From contig FWCC01000024.1 in assembly GCA_900169235.1 (NCBI GenBank), positions 1 to 64,000 on the forward strand: a stretch of DNA of 64,000 nt. Reading direction: 5' to 3'. Under the pieces are notes generated by a model that saw only the letters and a program-made list of their open reading frames with translations, had not been told where the DNA came from and searched no databases. The translations under genes and the position numbers were made by a program. Below are positions 23,135-36,070 of the stretch, piece after piece; position 1 is the first letter of the stretch; every line of letters starts with the position of its first letter. Source of the stretch: Zarea fungicola (Eukaryota; Ascomycota; Sordariomycetes; Hypocreales; Cordycipitaceae).

Positions 23135-23585
23135 ATATGATGGCTGTATAAACAAAAACAGAATGATGAATTTATATGTATATGAGATATATGTCTGTAC
23201 TCAAAATTTTGCGAACTCATCCACGCCAGGACAGTAGTTTCAGTTCATGCTTTGTAGTGCAGCAATAGTGACTCGTGGCCTGAATTTGGAGCTTCAGGTT
23301 CGGGCAACTTCAGTGAGTAAGGTCAAATTAAAAGCCATCAACCGGCACTCATATATTTCAATTACAAAATTTGGGACAAAGAATGCAGACGAAAACCTCT
23401 CTCAGATTATGAACAAATTCATACCGTTGCCAGTATCTCCATGAAATTTCTCGCCCTATAACTTGGCCAGCATTCCGTTTGACTGTAAGACAGCCAAATA
23501 GTCTTTTGTGATTTCGTTTACATTCTTGCACCTAGCTCTTTATTAGTGGATAGTAAAAAGGTGAGTGGTAATTGAACAGTCAATC
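23135..23585. other. intergenic between convergent genes
   Basis: 3' flanks of the ureohydrolase-like and hydroxyacid oxidase genes; nothing else seen. Confidence 0.6.
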
Positions 23586-24975
23586 TCACCCAGCTAGTGC
23601 CATGGTAGTCTTGAACTCATCGTACAGCAGCTTGAGCGCTAGTTCGACACCATTCTGCCCATCGTACTATGTTGTTGTGAGCTCGGATTTTGCGTCGTCG
23701 CGTAGCACATTGAACTCACAGCTAGCCCCCATATTGCTGGACGCCCAGCGAAGCAAAAGTCAGCACCAAGAGCAAGGGCTTTAAATATATCCGTCCCTCT
23801 TCGAATTCCTCCATCCACGGCAATCGGAATATGGCCCTTTGCGACCGCGACAACCTCGCGGAGAATGTCCAGTGATGCTGGTACGCCGTCAAGCTGGCGT
23901 CCCCCGTGGTTCGAAACTATGATGCCGTCGAGGCCATGCTTGATGGCCAGCTCGGCATCTTCGGCCGTGTAGACTTTATGTACTAGTTTAGTACCTGGTG
24001 AGAATGGCCTTGCAGCAGTGGAGAGAAGACTCACTTCCTTTGCCCCAAATCTGTAGAGTCGTGTGCTTGCGGAAGAACGGCATGAGATCCGGCCACTCTA
24101 ATGCAGAGTCTTGTAAATTATTAGCAAATTCGACGCCTTCATGCTGCATGTCCAAATTGTCGCATCCCTTACCGTAGGCCATTGAATCATCACCGTCCTC
24201 CAGGCGAGTTACATCGACACCAGGAAATAGGTTCGGGTACTCCATGCCCTTTGGAACACCAAACCTATTGCGAAACTCATTCAGACGACGTCCAAGGTAT
24301 GGGACGTCAAGAGTAATCAGAAGAGCTTTGAACCCGGCATCTACACAACCGTTAGATGACCTACAATTTGAATAACACAACTCGTATGGCTTACTCTCAG
24401 CTCGCCTAATCAATTCTATCATGGCATCCTTGTTCTTTAGCAAGCTCATTTGCATGGCGTAGGGATTCCCCTGGCCGTGGGATATAACCCTTTCCAGATC
24501 GATGGTCGAGTAATTGCTCAGGCCCATGGGCACATTTACCTTGGCCGTAGCTTTGGACGTGGCAACTTCCCCATCCGGATGGGCCAACTGTTGCATGGCG
24601 GTGGGCGAAAATCCAAAGGGGAATGCAACCTTTGTGCCGAAGATTGTGGTGCTTGTATCTAATTGCGACGTGTCTCGAAGGACTCGCGGGCGAATTCTGT
24701 ACCGGTCGTATGCAGTCTCGTTCTCGTGTAGGCTAGGATTGGTGAGTGTACAACCGGAAGAGTAAGGGAATAAAGGATCTACGCACGTAATCAAGTCCAT
24801 GGCACCCTCATTATAGTACTCTAAGCACAGGGTTCGTACCAGGGGCTGCATTTGACAAGTACTGTTGGCGCCAAAACTTACCTCGTGTTGCTTTGACTAG
24901 TTTTTCTGAGCCCAGGCGTTCCAAGTCCTTCAGTGAATAGACCTGCTCGTCATGCGTCCTCGCCCGATTGGCCAT
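23586..24975 (-). CDS. FMN-dependent L-2-hydroxyacid oxidase/dehydrogenase
   Basis: Six exons on the minus strand: 24975-24882, 24820-24787, 24732-24395, 24340-24035, 23994-23720 and 23666-23586, giving 375 aa, full length for glycolate oxidase/lactate monooxygenase/mandelate dehydrogenase relatives. After splicing: REYYNEGAMDLIT, AYDRYRIRPRVL (FMN-binding start), FPFGFSPTAMQQLAHPDGE, KALLITLDVPYLGRR, GIIVSNHGGRQLDG (catalytic His and substrate Arg), PIAVDGGIRRGTDIFKALALGAD (FMN phosphate) and GRPAIWGLA. All catalytic residues are present. Intron 4 is only 40 bp but is required by the frame. It oxidises an L-2-hydroxy acid to the 2-oxo acid. No PTS1 at the C-terminus (MALAG). Confidence 0.92.
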
Positions 24976-25910
24976 TTTAATTGGCGTTTGCTTGACTGAT
25001 AGAGTTGAATCTGGCAGATTCCTGCGTGCGAACGGCTTGGTGAGTGGAAGAGGTCAGTGAGACAATACGCCTGTTTGATGTCACTGTCGATGCAGATGGT
25101 TTTGATATCTAGCAACGGGAGCATGAAATAGTGTACTCAAGTAGTTGGAAAGTCCCACTACTTTCAATCTCCGTATGATAATAATAGAGTCCGGGACATG
25201 CCGAATTCGCACGACGCTCATTTGACCAGACATGCATGGGAATCAATGCCCGAGTTAGACTTACGCCACCTTTGACTTGGTCCACTGTTATCTTATCTCG
25301 CTGTGGATTGCCCTTTTTACCCATGAATGGATCCAACTAATACGGTGTTATCTCACGCCGTGCCAAGGAACTCTTTCCTATTGAGCTGGCATGAGAGCTA
25401 GACTTGACAAATCATATCTGGCTTAATAAAGAAATTGTATTGTAGCTACAGAATGACCAGTACTGAAGCCTGAGCCGGCGCTCTATTTGCTTTGCGTTGT
25501 TGTAGAGTCAGGACTGGCTATGGCGAGCAAAGACACTGCCCTAAGTTCCAACAGCCGGCTGATGCGGTTAGCCTGTAAGAAGTGCTGGACATGGCTGCAT
25601 CCGCGCTACGGGGACGCTATATCAACCAAAAATAGTGCGATTCGCGGCCTATCAAGCTGCTCTTATAGGGCTGTTATTGTCGTGCACGATGAATAGAGAA
25701 AACATAAGAGTCTGAGTTTGGCTAATCACTTTTGGGCGCAGCAATTAACAATTATAGCGATACGTAACAAGCCAGTTCGGCGGAACACCGATACCAGACA
25801 AAATAAATGAGTCTTAATAATGCATTGATTGGATCATCTTCGACCCTCAATCGAGAATAACGTCAGTTTAGTAACAGAGAATTTAACTCGTTAGATAGCT
25901 CCGATAGACA
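24976..25910. other. intergenic, no gene seen
   Basis: Promoter side of the hydroxyacid oxidase and 3' flank of the aldolase. A 75-codon frame on the minus strand (25336-25109) has no domain, partner exon or upstream signal. Confidence 0.55.
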
Positions 25911-26954
25911 TTATTCCGGCGTTTCGCCCTTGGATAGTTCGCCTTTTGACTTCCAAATCTCATATTCGAAATCGGGTTGAAACTCCGTATAAAGGGTCTC
26001 CTATACCAATATTAGCCATTCGCAGCTTCCGCAAGAGTTGACTTGTGTACGTACAGGATCAGCATTCACCTTCGCGGTGAATTCAGCCGCCTCATTGCTA
26101 ATAATATTTTTTGGCAGCCCTGCAGCCTCAACTTTAAGCTGAACTTCGCAAGTCCTCTCCAGGCACGTAAAGAGGTATGCAGCCTCATCGACAGTGCCGC
26201 CAGTTGTTAGAAGACCATGGTTTTGAAGGAAGATGACTCTCCCCGTGTTGCCAAGAGCATCTACAATCCTCTGTCCTTCGTCCTCCCCAATTACAACGCC
26301 TCCAAAATCGCGGTAAACGGCCTGTGTGCCGTAGAAATTGCACGAGTCTTGGTTGATGATATCTACAGGGCGGCCAAAGGCCGACCAGGCCTTGCCATTG
26401 GGTGAATGCATATGGCAGGCGGCATGGACATCTGGACGCGCGCGGTGGATGGCGCTGTGGATGACGAACCCAGCAGCATTGACGGCCACTTTGTTACCGC
26501 CTATAACTTGTCCTCTCTCGTTAATATGAACCATGTCACTGGCTTTCAGCATGCCAAAGTGTACACCCATACTTTGACGCCTAGGGTTAGTGGGTTTCTT
26601 CCGCACTTGTTGTCTTTATGGAACTCACGGGTTAATCCAAAATGTTTCTGGATCAACGGGATCGCGCACGCTGATGTGTCCGCTTGTGCCCTCGGTGAAA
26701 CCTTTGCGACTGAAAACCCTGAAGGCGCCGGCCATGTGTTCCAGCTGCCACTGGCGCTTCTTGTACGGGTCTTTGATCTCGGGGATTCCAGAAAACAAAT
26801 AGCCGCCAGTGGCCACTGCTAAGTTATTGGCAGTTGCTGCACAGTGAGCCTCGGCAGGGGAGGCGACAGAAGCATTTGCAGTTGCCTCGGCAGCAGTTCT
26901 GGCTGCTTGGGGTGGGATTATACCCTCAATGGTTTGGGTTATTGTTGAGCTCAT
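25911..26954 (-). CDS. class II aldolase/adducin-like protein
   Basis: Exons 26954-26629, 26580-26055 and 26000-25911 give 313 aa. After an Ala/Thr-rich leader come FRVFSRKGFTEGTSGHISVRDP (the aldolase II start with the GTSGHIS/GNISxR element), HACHMHSPNGKAWS (zinc ligands HxH) and VIFLQNHGLLTTGGTVDEA (third zinc His in QNHG). The last short exon supplies the C-terminus FQPDFEYEIWKSKG, usual in fungal members. The family cleaves or decarboxylates phosphorylated or free hydroxy-oxo acids, and some members are epimerases; substrate is open. It is divergent from the Zn2Cys6 regulator at 27536, a common arrangement for a pathway gene and its regulator. Confidence 0.9.
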
Positions 26955-27535
26955 TTTTAACGGAGATACAGCAAAAGGTATGAAGGAAGAGATACCGGGA
27001 AGTCGCCGCGGTAAAAAGTCTGCGGATGGGCCAAATCAAAAAGGTGGTTGTGATTAATTATAAAACAAGACTCTGCCATCAGTTCCTTGACACAGACACG
27101 CATTATTGCCGTCATGATCGACATCTACCCTTTCTACTTTATTAGAGGAGCAGGCAGTCAACTAATTAGTTACTGGGTAAAACCTCAGCCACAAATCATG
27201 TTCTCGGTTGTCGCCCACTATTACTAAAAGATTCCAGACCAAAAGTAGAAGCTGTCCGCGAATGGCTCCCAAGGAGAGTTCGCTCCACACCACCTAAAAG
27301 GCTTCCAATTACAGCACATTGCGGCTTACAGGCTACTGTAGGCGGTCTAGGCCATGTAACTTTCAGGGCGTGGTTTCCCAATCGTTAGCACTAAACTTGT
27401 TTTCTTGTCCCCAGTTTCAATCTAACACAAACGCATGTCTCGTCGCTCTCAACTGCCTCACTAGACCGGATCCTGAATTTATCCTGAAAGTAATCCATAC
27501 AGTTGCTTTTCAGTGCTAGCATCACGCCAAGATCC
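26955..27535. promoter_or_regulatory. bidirectional promoter, aldolase and Zn2Cys6 regulator
   Basis: 580 bp between divergent start codons. It contains ACCGGGAAGTCGCCGCGG at about 26993-27010, with a perfect CCGCGG core, a plausible Zn2Cys6 site. No direct evidence of binding. Confidence 0.35.
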
Positions 27536-29874
27536 ATGTCACAGGGAGCCAACGTGCCAACTCGCCTGACCACGAATGCGCGCAAACGTACAAAGACATT
27601 CACAGGCTGCTGGACCTGCAGGGCCCGCAAAATCAAATGTGATGAGCGCAAGCCGAGCTGTCAGCAATGCATCGAGAAGGAAGTGGACTGCAGCGGTTAC
27701 GGCAGTCGTCTTCAATGGCTTAGACCAGAAACTGTTGATGCAGCCGGCCAACATACGAGCGTAGGGAGCGATCCTATCGTACCGTATTCCTTGAGACGGG
27801 ATATTCCTCCAGGTATGACCATGACACCGCCAACATCTGTTTTTGAGGCTAGCACATCTGAGCCAAGCGTTACTGTGTACAGCGGACTCACTTATTTATA
27901 GATTCGCCAAAATATATCCTATCTTGTAAACAATTGGATAAGATACTACGTTCCTTGGAAGGCTTTGAGCAGAATCAGGAACATGGGCCGGGTAATGCTG
28001 ATGAAGCGGTGATACACAACTTCGGTGTGTTTCGTGTTGATTTACAATGCCCACAGTCTCTACCTTCTCCTGCTGGGTTGTTGGATTGGCCTGCAGTCGA
28101 CATCCTACGCCAGAAGGATGGAGGCATTGATAACGCCACGAGGAGCTTGGTACCAGCTGAGGTACATAGTACTCTCCCATCCCCTAATGCATCAGACGAA
28201 GGGGCATTTGATTTTGACTCTTGCAACGCCACATATGATCATGGTTCATTTCCTGCAATCAATGACACAGACACCGGGACTTCAAATGATGCTGATGACG
28301 ATTCATCATCGCTCGTCCTAAGCTGTCAAAAAATCAACACGCCAATTACATTGGCATTCGGAGACGATCAACATTCGTTTGAAGGCAGTGCATCATGGCT
28401 CAGTACACGCCACAGCTTGCCTCGTTGCTTAGAACCACAGATTGTACCAAGGGAGGAACGCTTCCTAATGGATCACTATCGCAATCGAGTTGTCAATTTA
28501 TTCTGCGTTATTGACAACCGCAAGAGCCCATGGAAGACAATCCACCTCCCGCTGGTGCTCCAGAGTGCAGGTGAGCTGAGCTTTGGTGCGGAGACGACAA
28601 AGATCAGACATGCTTTGCGGTTCGCTTTGTATGCTATAAGTGGGTTTTACTTGGCGAATGAGCATAGAAATGCAGTTCGCAGCAACGAGGCGAGCCACTG
28701 GCATAATATCGCCTCTCGCTACCGAGGTGAGGCGATTAAATTGCTAGCAGAAGCCTTGAAATGTGATCTTTATAGCCACCATCGGCCGCGGTACAAGGAG
28801 TTTCTGGCCACTATGCTATCCATGATTACAATCAACGTAAGCAGTTCGCTGCGGTTTCCTTTCCAATAAAGCCACACATATATCGCAATTGAACTAACAA
28901 TAGCTCTTCAGGTTATGTCTGGAGACACAAGCACCTGCGCAATGCACCTAGACGGTGCTGAGCAGCTTATTAGACACATGGGTACACTCAAATCTACGTT
29001 CTCTCGCAAAGCTCGGTCACTGCATCGTATTTACCTCTATCTTCGAGTCATTTTTGAGTCGACTGCTCCGAGATCAAAAAGCCGCCGCGAGCCTAGGCTC
29101 CTTCCCCCGCTCGAGCAGCTTGGTGTGGCAACAGTCCATTCATCGGAAGCTTCGATACAACAGTATTCTCTCTCGAGCAATGAAAGCACTACTCACTCTT
29201 TCTGCATTCCAAGTTTCTCTCAGCCCGCACAGACCGATGACCAGTACTGGACTACGGAGGTCGTGGCATACGAATGCATCTATGGCATCCCGCAAACCCT
29301 CCTGCTAATGCTGAAGGAAGCAGTCGACCTTGTTGACACTGTTGATAACCAGCGCAGAGTTGGAAACTTTGAGCTTGACGAGTCTTTGGCTGGTGATTGC
29401 GAAATTTTAGAGAATAAGATCCTCGACTGGGCTTTTGTGGTGCCAAACCAAGGCCCAAATGACAGTACGAACTCTAGGATCATCTACCACCAGACCAAGG
29501 CATTTCACAATGCTCTTATCGTCTACTTTTCTCAAAACATTCGTCAGCTTGGATATCGCTACCAGCGTCAATACGTCACTGAAATTCTTGAGAGCATCGA
29601 GGCCATTGAAATCATCAAGGCTGAAACAAATATTCTCGCTGCACCTCTCTTCTGGCCGGCTTTTATTGGGGCTACGGAAGCATTTGAGCCTGCATTGCAG
29701 GATAGATTCAGAAAATGGTATGATGCGACTTCAGTATACGGGTTGGCCGCGGTGCGTACTGGTATTCAGGTCGTCCATAAAATATGGAATCAAGGACCTC
29801 GGAATGGACGACATTTGATGTGCTCTTGGCGAGAAATAATTGAGAATGATCAGCATACATTAATGTTAACATAG
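27536..29874 (+). CDS. Zn2Cys6 transcription factor
   Basis: Exons 27536-27812, 27902-28836 and 28912-29874 give 724 aa. Six cysteines at 25, 28, 35, 42, 45 and 52 (CWTCRARKIKC...CQQC...C) form the binuclear zinc cluster, preceded by an Arg/Lys-rich patch. The intron-1 join gives IPPDSPKYILSCKQLDKILRSLEGFEQ. The long C-terminal part carries the helical fungal-specific factor domain (LDGAEQLIRHMG, TEVVAYECIYGIPQTLLLMLKEAVDLV, WPAFIGATEAFEPALQDRFRKWY). It is a nuclear activator or repressor. Its place inside the 22-45 kb block and divergence from the aldolase make it the likely pathway regulator, by inference. Confidence 0.92.
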
Positions 29875-30054
29875 TCTTGTTTATGATATATTAGTTTAAT
29901 GATACGGTGTTATGATTGTGTACCAGCGGCTCATATGTGCGCACCAACTCAGCCCTTATTTTGTGGCCAAGGCACTTGCGACTACCAGAGCATTTCATCC
30001 ACTTGAAATGAGCATCAATTTGTTTCCGATCTACCTCTGTAACTCGAGACTGGC

Positions 30055-31712
30055 TTAGGTTGAATTAGAATTATCCGCGCAGGACCAAGCGGAAGAACCC
30101 TTGTCAGATCGGTAGGACTTCACAATCTCAACAATGGAACCCCATGTTCCCAAAATCATTAGGGCGGTACCAATAACGATAATAAGGATACTCCAGATGA
30201 CCATGAGCTTCCATCGCAACTTTTTTTCATCTTTGCCTGTGTGCCAATTATCGTACAGCCACATGCAGCCCATTGGGTGGAAGGCGAGGAATGTGATACA
30301 CAAGGCCCCTATAAGCGAGACCAAACTGCCAAAGTTAGGCACAGCACTCGCAATTATGTACGCGATCAATCCTGTCCCAGTAGTGCAGCTGATCCATACG
30401 GCCCAATGCTTCTTCGAATTGCTGTTCAAATGCTCCGAATTGCGCAGCGCCCGTACAAATATGTACTTGGCAGGCATCTGCAGGTTAATTAGCAGTCTAG
30501 CGCAGTTCCCTTCTCACAATGCACTTACATGAAGGCAGAGGGTGGTAGAGATCATGAGACCTGGAAGAGAGATGCCATAGCAGATCTTCTTGAATATTAA
30601 TCCTGCGGAGCCAAGAGCTGGCGAGGCAACAAAGGAACCGCAGTAATAATAGACAACAATGCCAATGACGAGGTAAAGTATTGTCATAACTGACTGACAC
30701 ACGATCAAGGCTTTGGTGTACTCCCGTGGGTCGCGCATCTCTGCAACGATTCCAAAGAAAGCCGGTGTTCCGGCATAAGCAAAGATGAATGTAGTGATTG
30801 CTGTACTGGCCTCCGTAAATGTCGGGTTCCCAAACATTTTGTAGTCAGATTTCCAAGGACCTGTGGTAGGAGCCGCGGATGGGCGGTCTTGGCGACCGAC
30901 CGCAACAGTCAAGATGAAGACTAGTACATCAGTTAGCGGAGGTCGGCACTCTTCACCTTACGGCGAGAAATCTTAACAAACCGGCAATGACAATGCAAAC
31001 AATTCCAACCCATGCCAGCCACTGTATCTTTCCCAGGGTACGTATGCTAGCAAAGGCAGTTGTGGCAATAGCCGAGACGGCAACGAGGATAGCCGTGCAA
31101 GTGCCATGCTCAGATACCGCATTCAAGCCAATCGATGTACCCAACATTCCAGACCCGGCAACAAAGATATATGCTAAAGACAGTTAAACATGGCCTTGGA
31201 TCAAAGCGGTTGATAATAAACGTACTGATGCAAAATGCTCCACCAAAGACATAGCGACCAATTGGACCAAAAAGGAGTGCACCAGTGTCATCGAGACCGT
31301 ACACTTCCGGGTGGTTGATCTTGAAGACACCAACCATGTAACTTGACCAAGTAGTAATGGCCCCAATAGTGAGTAAACAGACAACTCCCGGGATCAGACC
31401 CAGAATGTCAAAGCCTGATGGGATCGAGAGAATACCAAGCCCAATGCAGATTTTCAACATCAGAGCGACAGTTCCAAGCCAGTGTACCTGAGAATAGGTG
31501 TAAGCTTCATGCATCCCCCTGACACCAATTCTCTATAATTTTATGAGGGTGAAAAGAAATTGGAAATGAAGAGATGGAAAACTCACGTTGCGGTAATTAG
31601 GCCCATTGTTGGGGACTTCGCCAAAAACGGCGTCCTTACTTTCTAGAACAACACCGAGTTCGACACTTCTGTCATCCTTTTGCAGTATCTTGGATTCAGC
31701 CTTCTCAGTCAT
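30055..31712 (-). CDS. amino-acid permease (Aa_trans/AVT-like)
   Basis: Exons 31712-31587, 31487-31226, 31173-30982, 30920-30529 and 30477-30055 give 464 aa. The N-terminal 42 residues end GPNYRN, joined over a 99-bp intron to VHWLGTVALMLKICIGLGILSIPSGF, the conserved first span. About 11 hydrophobic spans follow, with YIFVAGSGMLGTS, FGNPTFTEASTAITTFIFAYAGTPAFFGIVAEM and the C-terminal pair of spans. The alternative acceptor 27 codons upstream of the chosen one would insert a hydrophilic stretch not seen in the family. It would import amino acids or related amines. It sits between the regulator and the RidA/ALDH/amine oxidase genes, fitting uptake of the pathway substrate. Confidence 0.9.
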
Positions 31713-32226
31713 GGCTAATTGAAGTTTGAGAGTTTTTCACTAAGCGTTAAGGAAAACAGGACTTGATGCTCAGCAAAGTGACTTGAAGCTGCTTGTTTAA
31801 TCGTTTGAAACGAGCAACTGGGGTACTTTATATTGCTATGCGCGATAAGTTATTCCCTGCGCACCCCAAGCCATACCCCAGGAATTGTCTAATCTAATCT
31901 CGCAGAGAAATGCGGGGGAGATAGTACAACCTTATCAAACGTCATGCTCGGGAAACAAAAGTCTTGCTGTTGTAAATCAACAAGTGCTAGCTCTGTCGGC
32001 GTTGGGTATTACAATACCAAATGCTCAAAGAGGAAGTCCACAGAAGGCAGGCTATGTTTACTGTGATAAGCTCCACTGTATTAACTGCCCTGGTAGATGG
32101 CACTGAGCCAACAAGTTACTTATAGTTCAAATGTGTTGCGGTACTAATTTCGTTTCCCGAAGCATAGCTCGACAAGGTCAATTCACAGCAGAGCCCCTAA
32201 ATTCTCGACTAGTTATGGTTTTCAAT
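31713..32226. other. intergenic, no gene seen
   Basis: Promoter of the permease and 3' flank of the RidA gene. Confidence 0.55.
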
Positions 32227-32752
32227 TTATTCTAGGGATGCTACTGCTTCAATCTCCAGCTCTGCATTCAGTGGCAGCACCATACCAGCTACACATGTAC
32301 GCGCCTGTCCACATTGCATTAGCGAAGATGCATGCGATGTAAATTTTTGATTTTCTTGATCAAAACTTACGGGTTTAGGATCAGTTGTAAAAAACTCTGC
32401 ATAGGCCTCATTCACTTGGGGTAGAGAATCCATGCTCGCCAGATAAATATTGACTTTTACAGCCTTTGATAAACTCGTCCCCGCAGCGACAAAGACGGCA
32501 TCGAGATTTCGGAGGGCTTGTGCCTGTTAAGTGGTCCATTTGGTTAGTTGTCAGTCTAGTGTCATAACTGTCAGCTCGGTGATAAGGACTTACGGCACGG
32601 TCGGCAACAGTTCCTTCAACGAACTTGCCAGTTTTGGGATCAATTCCGAGTGATCCAGCAGAGAAGACCAGGCCATTGCTTATCACAGCTTGCGACATGA
32701 ATGGCCCGACTTTTGGGGCGCTGGTTGTAGTGACGGCAACCCGGGAGCCCAT
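32227..32752 (-). CDS. RidA-family imine/enamine deaminase
   Basis: Exons 32752-32594, 32523-32371 and 32304-32227 give 129 aa, the normal RidA length. All intron phases are zero. GPFMSQAVISNGLVFSAGSLGIDPKTGK and the central QALRNLDAVFVAAGTSLSKAVKVNIYL are typical. ARTCVAGMVLPLNAELEIEAVA near the end carries the catalytic Arg of RidA proper and the adjacent Glu. The downstream of two in-frame ATGs was taken because it matches the family N-terminus; the other, at 32794, would add 14 residues. It hydrolyses reactive imines/enamines to ketones and ammonia. It is close to an amine oxidase that makes imines. Confidence 0.92.
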
Positions 32753-33636
32753 TGCTTGCAAGTTCAATGTAGTAGAGATACCGGTGTCTGGCAAATCCTA
32801 GATGATAATACCAAGGGCGTTCCCTGACATGTAATTGTTAATTATAGTCGCCGAAGGAGCCTTCGCGGTCAGATTCCCTTTCTAGAATTGAGTGACAATG
32901 GCCTGTAGGCGCCAAATAGCCCACTATAGATACGGCATGTCACCAAGCCTTGTTATGGCGCCTTTCTTCCGAGGAACCAATGTACTTGTCTCACTGCAGT
33001 CCAAACTGGCCGGCACTTCCTAAACGCCAAAGCCAAATTAAATCATATCCAATAGCCAATTATTCAACCGTTCCGCAAACTCATCCTCCACATGCCTCTT
33101 TCGGTTGATAAAACAGGATACAAAAGTGGCGCGCACTGAGAGAAGAACTGCAGCTAGTTCCAGTAAAGATCGCTGCAGATAAACTAGTTCCAGCAGCGGC
33201 GCAATCACTTGCCTCAAGAGCACGCAAGAAATACGAGCTTACAGATATGCTACTCTGTCACAAAAGACCAAATTTTGTGTTTAAGGGACGAATGACTGAG
33301 AATTAAAATTAAAAGGGAAGAGACAAAAGAATTAGAATGAGATTTCATCATGCAGTAAGTCCCTGCCTGACTCAAATGTGTATTTGGCTGTGAATACCAG
33401 AGTTTCTACTCTCAGCTGTTGCTCGTTATGAATTATATGTGTGCTTTCAGAGTTTATTAACATTTACAATAGAATCAAGTTGTTTATTGTCAGTTGTCTT
33501 TGCCAAGGGATTTATTTGGGATGCAATTGAACGTATACTGTAATGGATCGACGTTCGTCTAACCACTACCCTACATCCGGAACACATCCTGGTAGAAAGC
33601 TGTATGTCGCAGGTGCAGCTTTTCTCTAGTAAAAAG
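32753..33636. other. intergenic, no gene seen
   Basis: Promoter side of RidA and 3' flank of the aldehyde dehydrogenase gene. Nothing recognisable. Confidence 0.55.
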
Positions 33637-35383
33637 CTATAGTGATGCCCGATGCAGTACATTTACATTGCCTGTAACGACAGTTTTCAGCTGTAGGTAA
33701 TCCTCAATGCCATATTTACTTCCCTCGCGTCCTATACCGGAATGTTTTACACCACCGAATCTACGCGACAAGTTAGAACCGCCAAAGGAAACAGGATTAA
33801 GCAGGACTGAGTCCACTGCACTTACGGGGCTGCAGCGTCAGAAATAACGCCAGTGTTGACGGCAACCATGCCGAACTGTAGGGTTTCAGTTACTCGAGCA
33901 ACACGGTTGACATCCTGAGTGAAGACATAGGCCGCCAGCCCAACTTCACACTTGTTGGCCGTTTTAATAACATCTTCTTCTGACTCGAAATCAAAAATTG
34001 CTGCAATGGGACCAAAAATCTCTTCTTTCGCAAGTCTCATTGAAGTATTGACGTTGGTGAGGATAGTTGGCTCAAAGAAGTTGGGGCCTGTCCTAACCAT
34101 TAGCACACGCAACCAGCAGCTCAGTCTTGAAAATAGACCCACCAATATCAGGGCGCCTTTTCCCTCCAGCTTCAATTTTTGCTCCTGAATTGACAGCATC
34201 TTTGACGAGATCTTCCATGCGATCAGCAGCCGCAGTCGTTACGAGCGGCCCATGTGTGGTAGTCTTGTCGAAGCCGGAACCAAGTTGAAAGCCACTAACA
34301 GCCTCCTTGAGCCTGCCAACAAACTCTTTATACAGCCCTTTTTGAATAAAGATGCGGTTACTGCAGACACATGTCTGCCCAGAAGACTTGAACTTACTAG
34401 CAATCGCGCCAGCTACGGCGAGATCAATATCGGCGTCCTCGAATACGATGAATGGCGCATTGCCGCCGAGTTCAAGACTGAGCTTCTTGAGCGTCTCACT
34501 GGATTGGTTCATGAGGAGCTTGCCAACTCGAGTTGACCCCGTGAATGAGATTTTGCGAATGGTATCATGAGTGCAAATAGCTTTTCCGATGGCTGGCGTA
34601 TTCTCAAGAGCAGCGATGCTGTTTATTACTCCTTTGGGCACACCAGCCCGTTCACCAAGAACCAAAAGGGCATTGGCTGTGAAGGGAGTTTCGCCCGCAG
34701 TCTTGACAACAGCCGTGCAACCGGCAGCCAGCGCGGGAGCAAGCTTGCGAGTTATCATTGCAGCAGGAAAGTTCCATCTACACGAAGTTAGCCAGTCAAT
34801 TCTCACACGACAAGGAGATGTGTACAGCATGCAACTTACGGCGTAATGAGGCCGACAACGCCTACAGGTTCCTTCAAAACAGCAGTCCTGAAGCTAGGCT
34901 GACTGTGGGGAATGACATCGCCGTAGACTCGAGGAGCCTCTTCAGCGAACCATTCTAAAAAGCTGGCAGCAAACAGAACTTCACCAGCAGCATCTACTTG
35001 AGCTTTGCCATTTTCCCAGATAATCAATTTGGTCAAGTCATCCTTGTTCTCCATGACCAACTCGTACCATCGTCTCAAGATTCTAGACCGGTCGCGGCCA
35101 GACCGTGAACGCCAACCGGGAAGCGCAGCCTGGCTGGCAGCAACAGCGTTGTCGACATCCTCAGGTACAGATTCTGGGCAGGAGCCAATCAAGGCGCCTG
35201 TAGCTGGGTCTACTCGCCAATCTCAGTTTCGGTATTCGCAGCCAATTTCTTGTATAAGGGTCAGTTATTCGTACCGTACACATCAAATCTCTTGCCCGAG
35301 CTGGATTCGATCCATTGGCCGTTGATGTAATTGCCGCCGATAAACAGCGACGGGTCATTAAACTTGATCGAATGCGAAGCCAT
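33637..35383 (-). CDS. NAD(P)-dependent aldehyde dehydrogenase, succinate-semialdehyde type
   Basis: Exons 35383-35275, 35209-34840, 34777-34139, 34092-33826 and 33760-33637 give 502 aa. In order: [25 protein letters not shown] (across intron 2), [12 protein letters not shown] (NAD-binding), [12 protein letters not shown] (general base Glu), [13 protein letters not shown] (catalytic Cys), [17 protein letters not shown], and the C-terminal [22 protein letters not shown]. Intron 3 is 46 bp and removes an in-frame run between GG and TGPNFFEP. The sequence is closest by motif to GabD/SSADH-like enzymes; other semialdehydes or aromatic aldehydes remain possible. It is divergent from the amine oxidase fusion, so the aldehyde product of one is plausibly the substrate of the other. 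Confidence 0.93.
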
Positions 35384-36070
35384 TGTAGGTAATGTATCTT
35401 GTTCCGAATTCCCTGTGCGTGGACAGACAGATCACAGCTAAAAGTATTATAGTTTTCACTTGAGAGTGCTGTTGAACGTCTAGATTTAGTGTCCCTTGGC
35501 TGTCTGTAGAATCAGTAACAGAATTTCTTTGATCGACCAGGAAAGACGTATTGTATCCCTCTTCGATGGCATCAGGTCAGTCGCTCGGCGCTGTCTCCAC
35601 TAACTACACAGCTCGAACAGCCAAATCTAATACGAGCATTAAGTTTGTACAGTGGTCTTTCGCTGGGTTGTGGAAAGCCACAGCGACAAGCTCCGCTGTC
35701 GTTCCTAAACAGGCAGCCCACTCCTGCGCTTCAGCCTTCTAGATACGTTAGGCATCTCTGCCGGAGAGATTGACCGAGAAGGCGCTCCAATCCCCGGAAA
35801 TCGGAGCTGCGGACGTAATGGAGTAGCTCCAACTTCTTGACAATAGTATAATCCAAACAAACAGAGTAAACAGGTATTTGAGACTGCCTTTCAAGCCGCA
35901 AAAATCTGAGAACAATTGGGGTGTTACAGGCCAAGAAATACAAAAATTGCAAATGGCAACAGCTTCTGCAGTTTAATTTGCCTAAATACTCCCCAGCTCA
36001 ACAATTCCTCGATTGCTTCAGATTCTTTGACCGCCCTCGTACTGCACGCTTCATTGCTCCATTAACCAAA
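35384..36070. promoter_or_regulatory. bidirectional promoter, ALDH and amine oxidase
   Basis: 687 bp between divergent starts. At 35790-35815 three CGG triplets occur in the same direction within 20 bp (CCCCGGAAATCGGAGCTGCGG), a possible binding site for a Zn2Cys6 factor. Confidence 0.4.

Noticed and set aside
25109..25336. 75-codon minus-strand frame
   Set aside because: No domain, no partner exons, no signal peptide.
27896..28180. Minus-strand frame inside the Zn2Cys6 gene
   Set aside because: Shadow of a well-supported coding exon.
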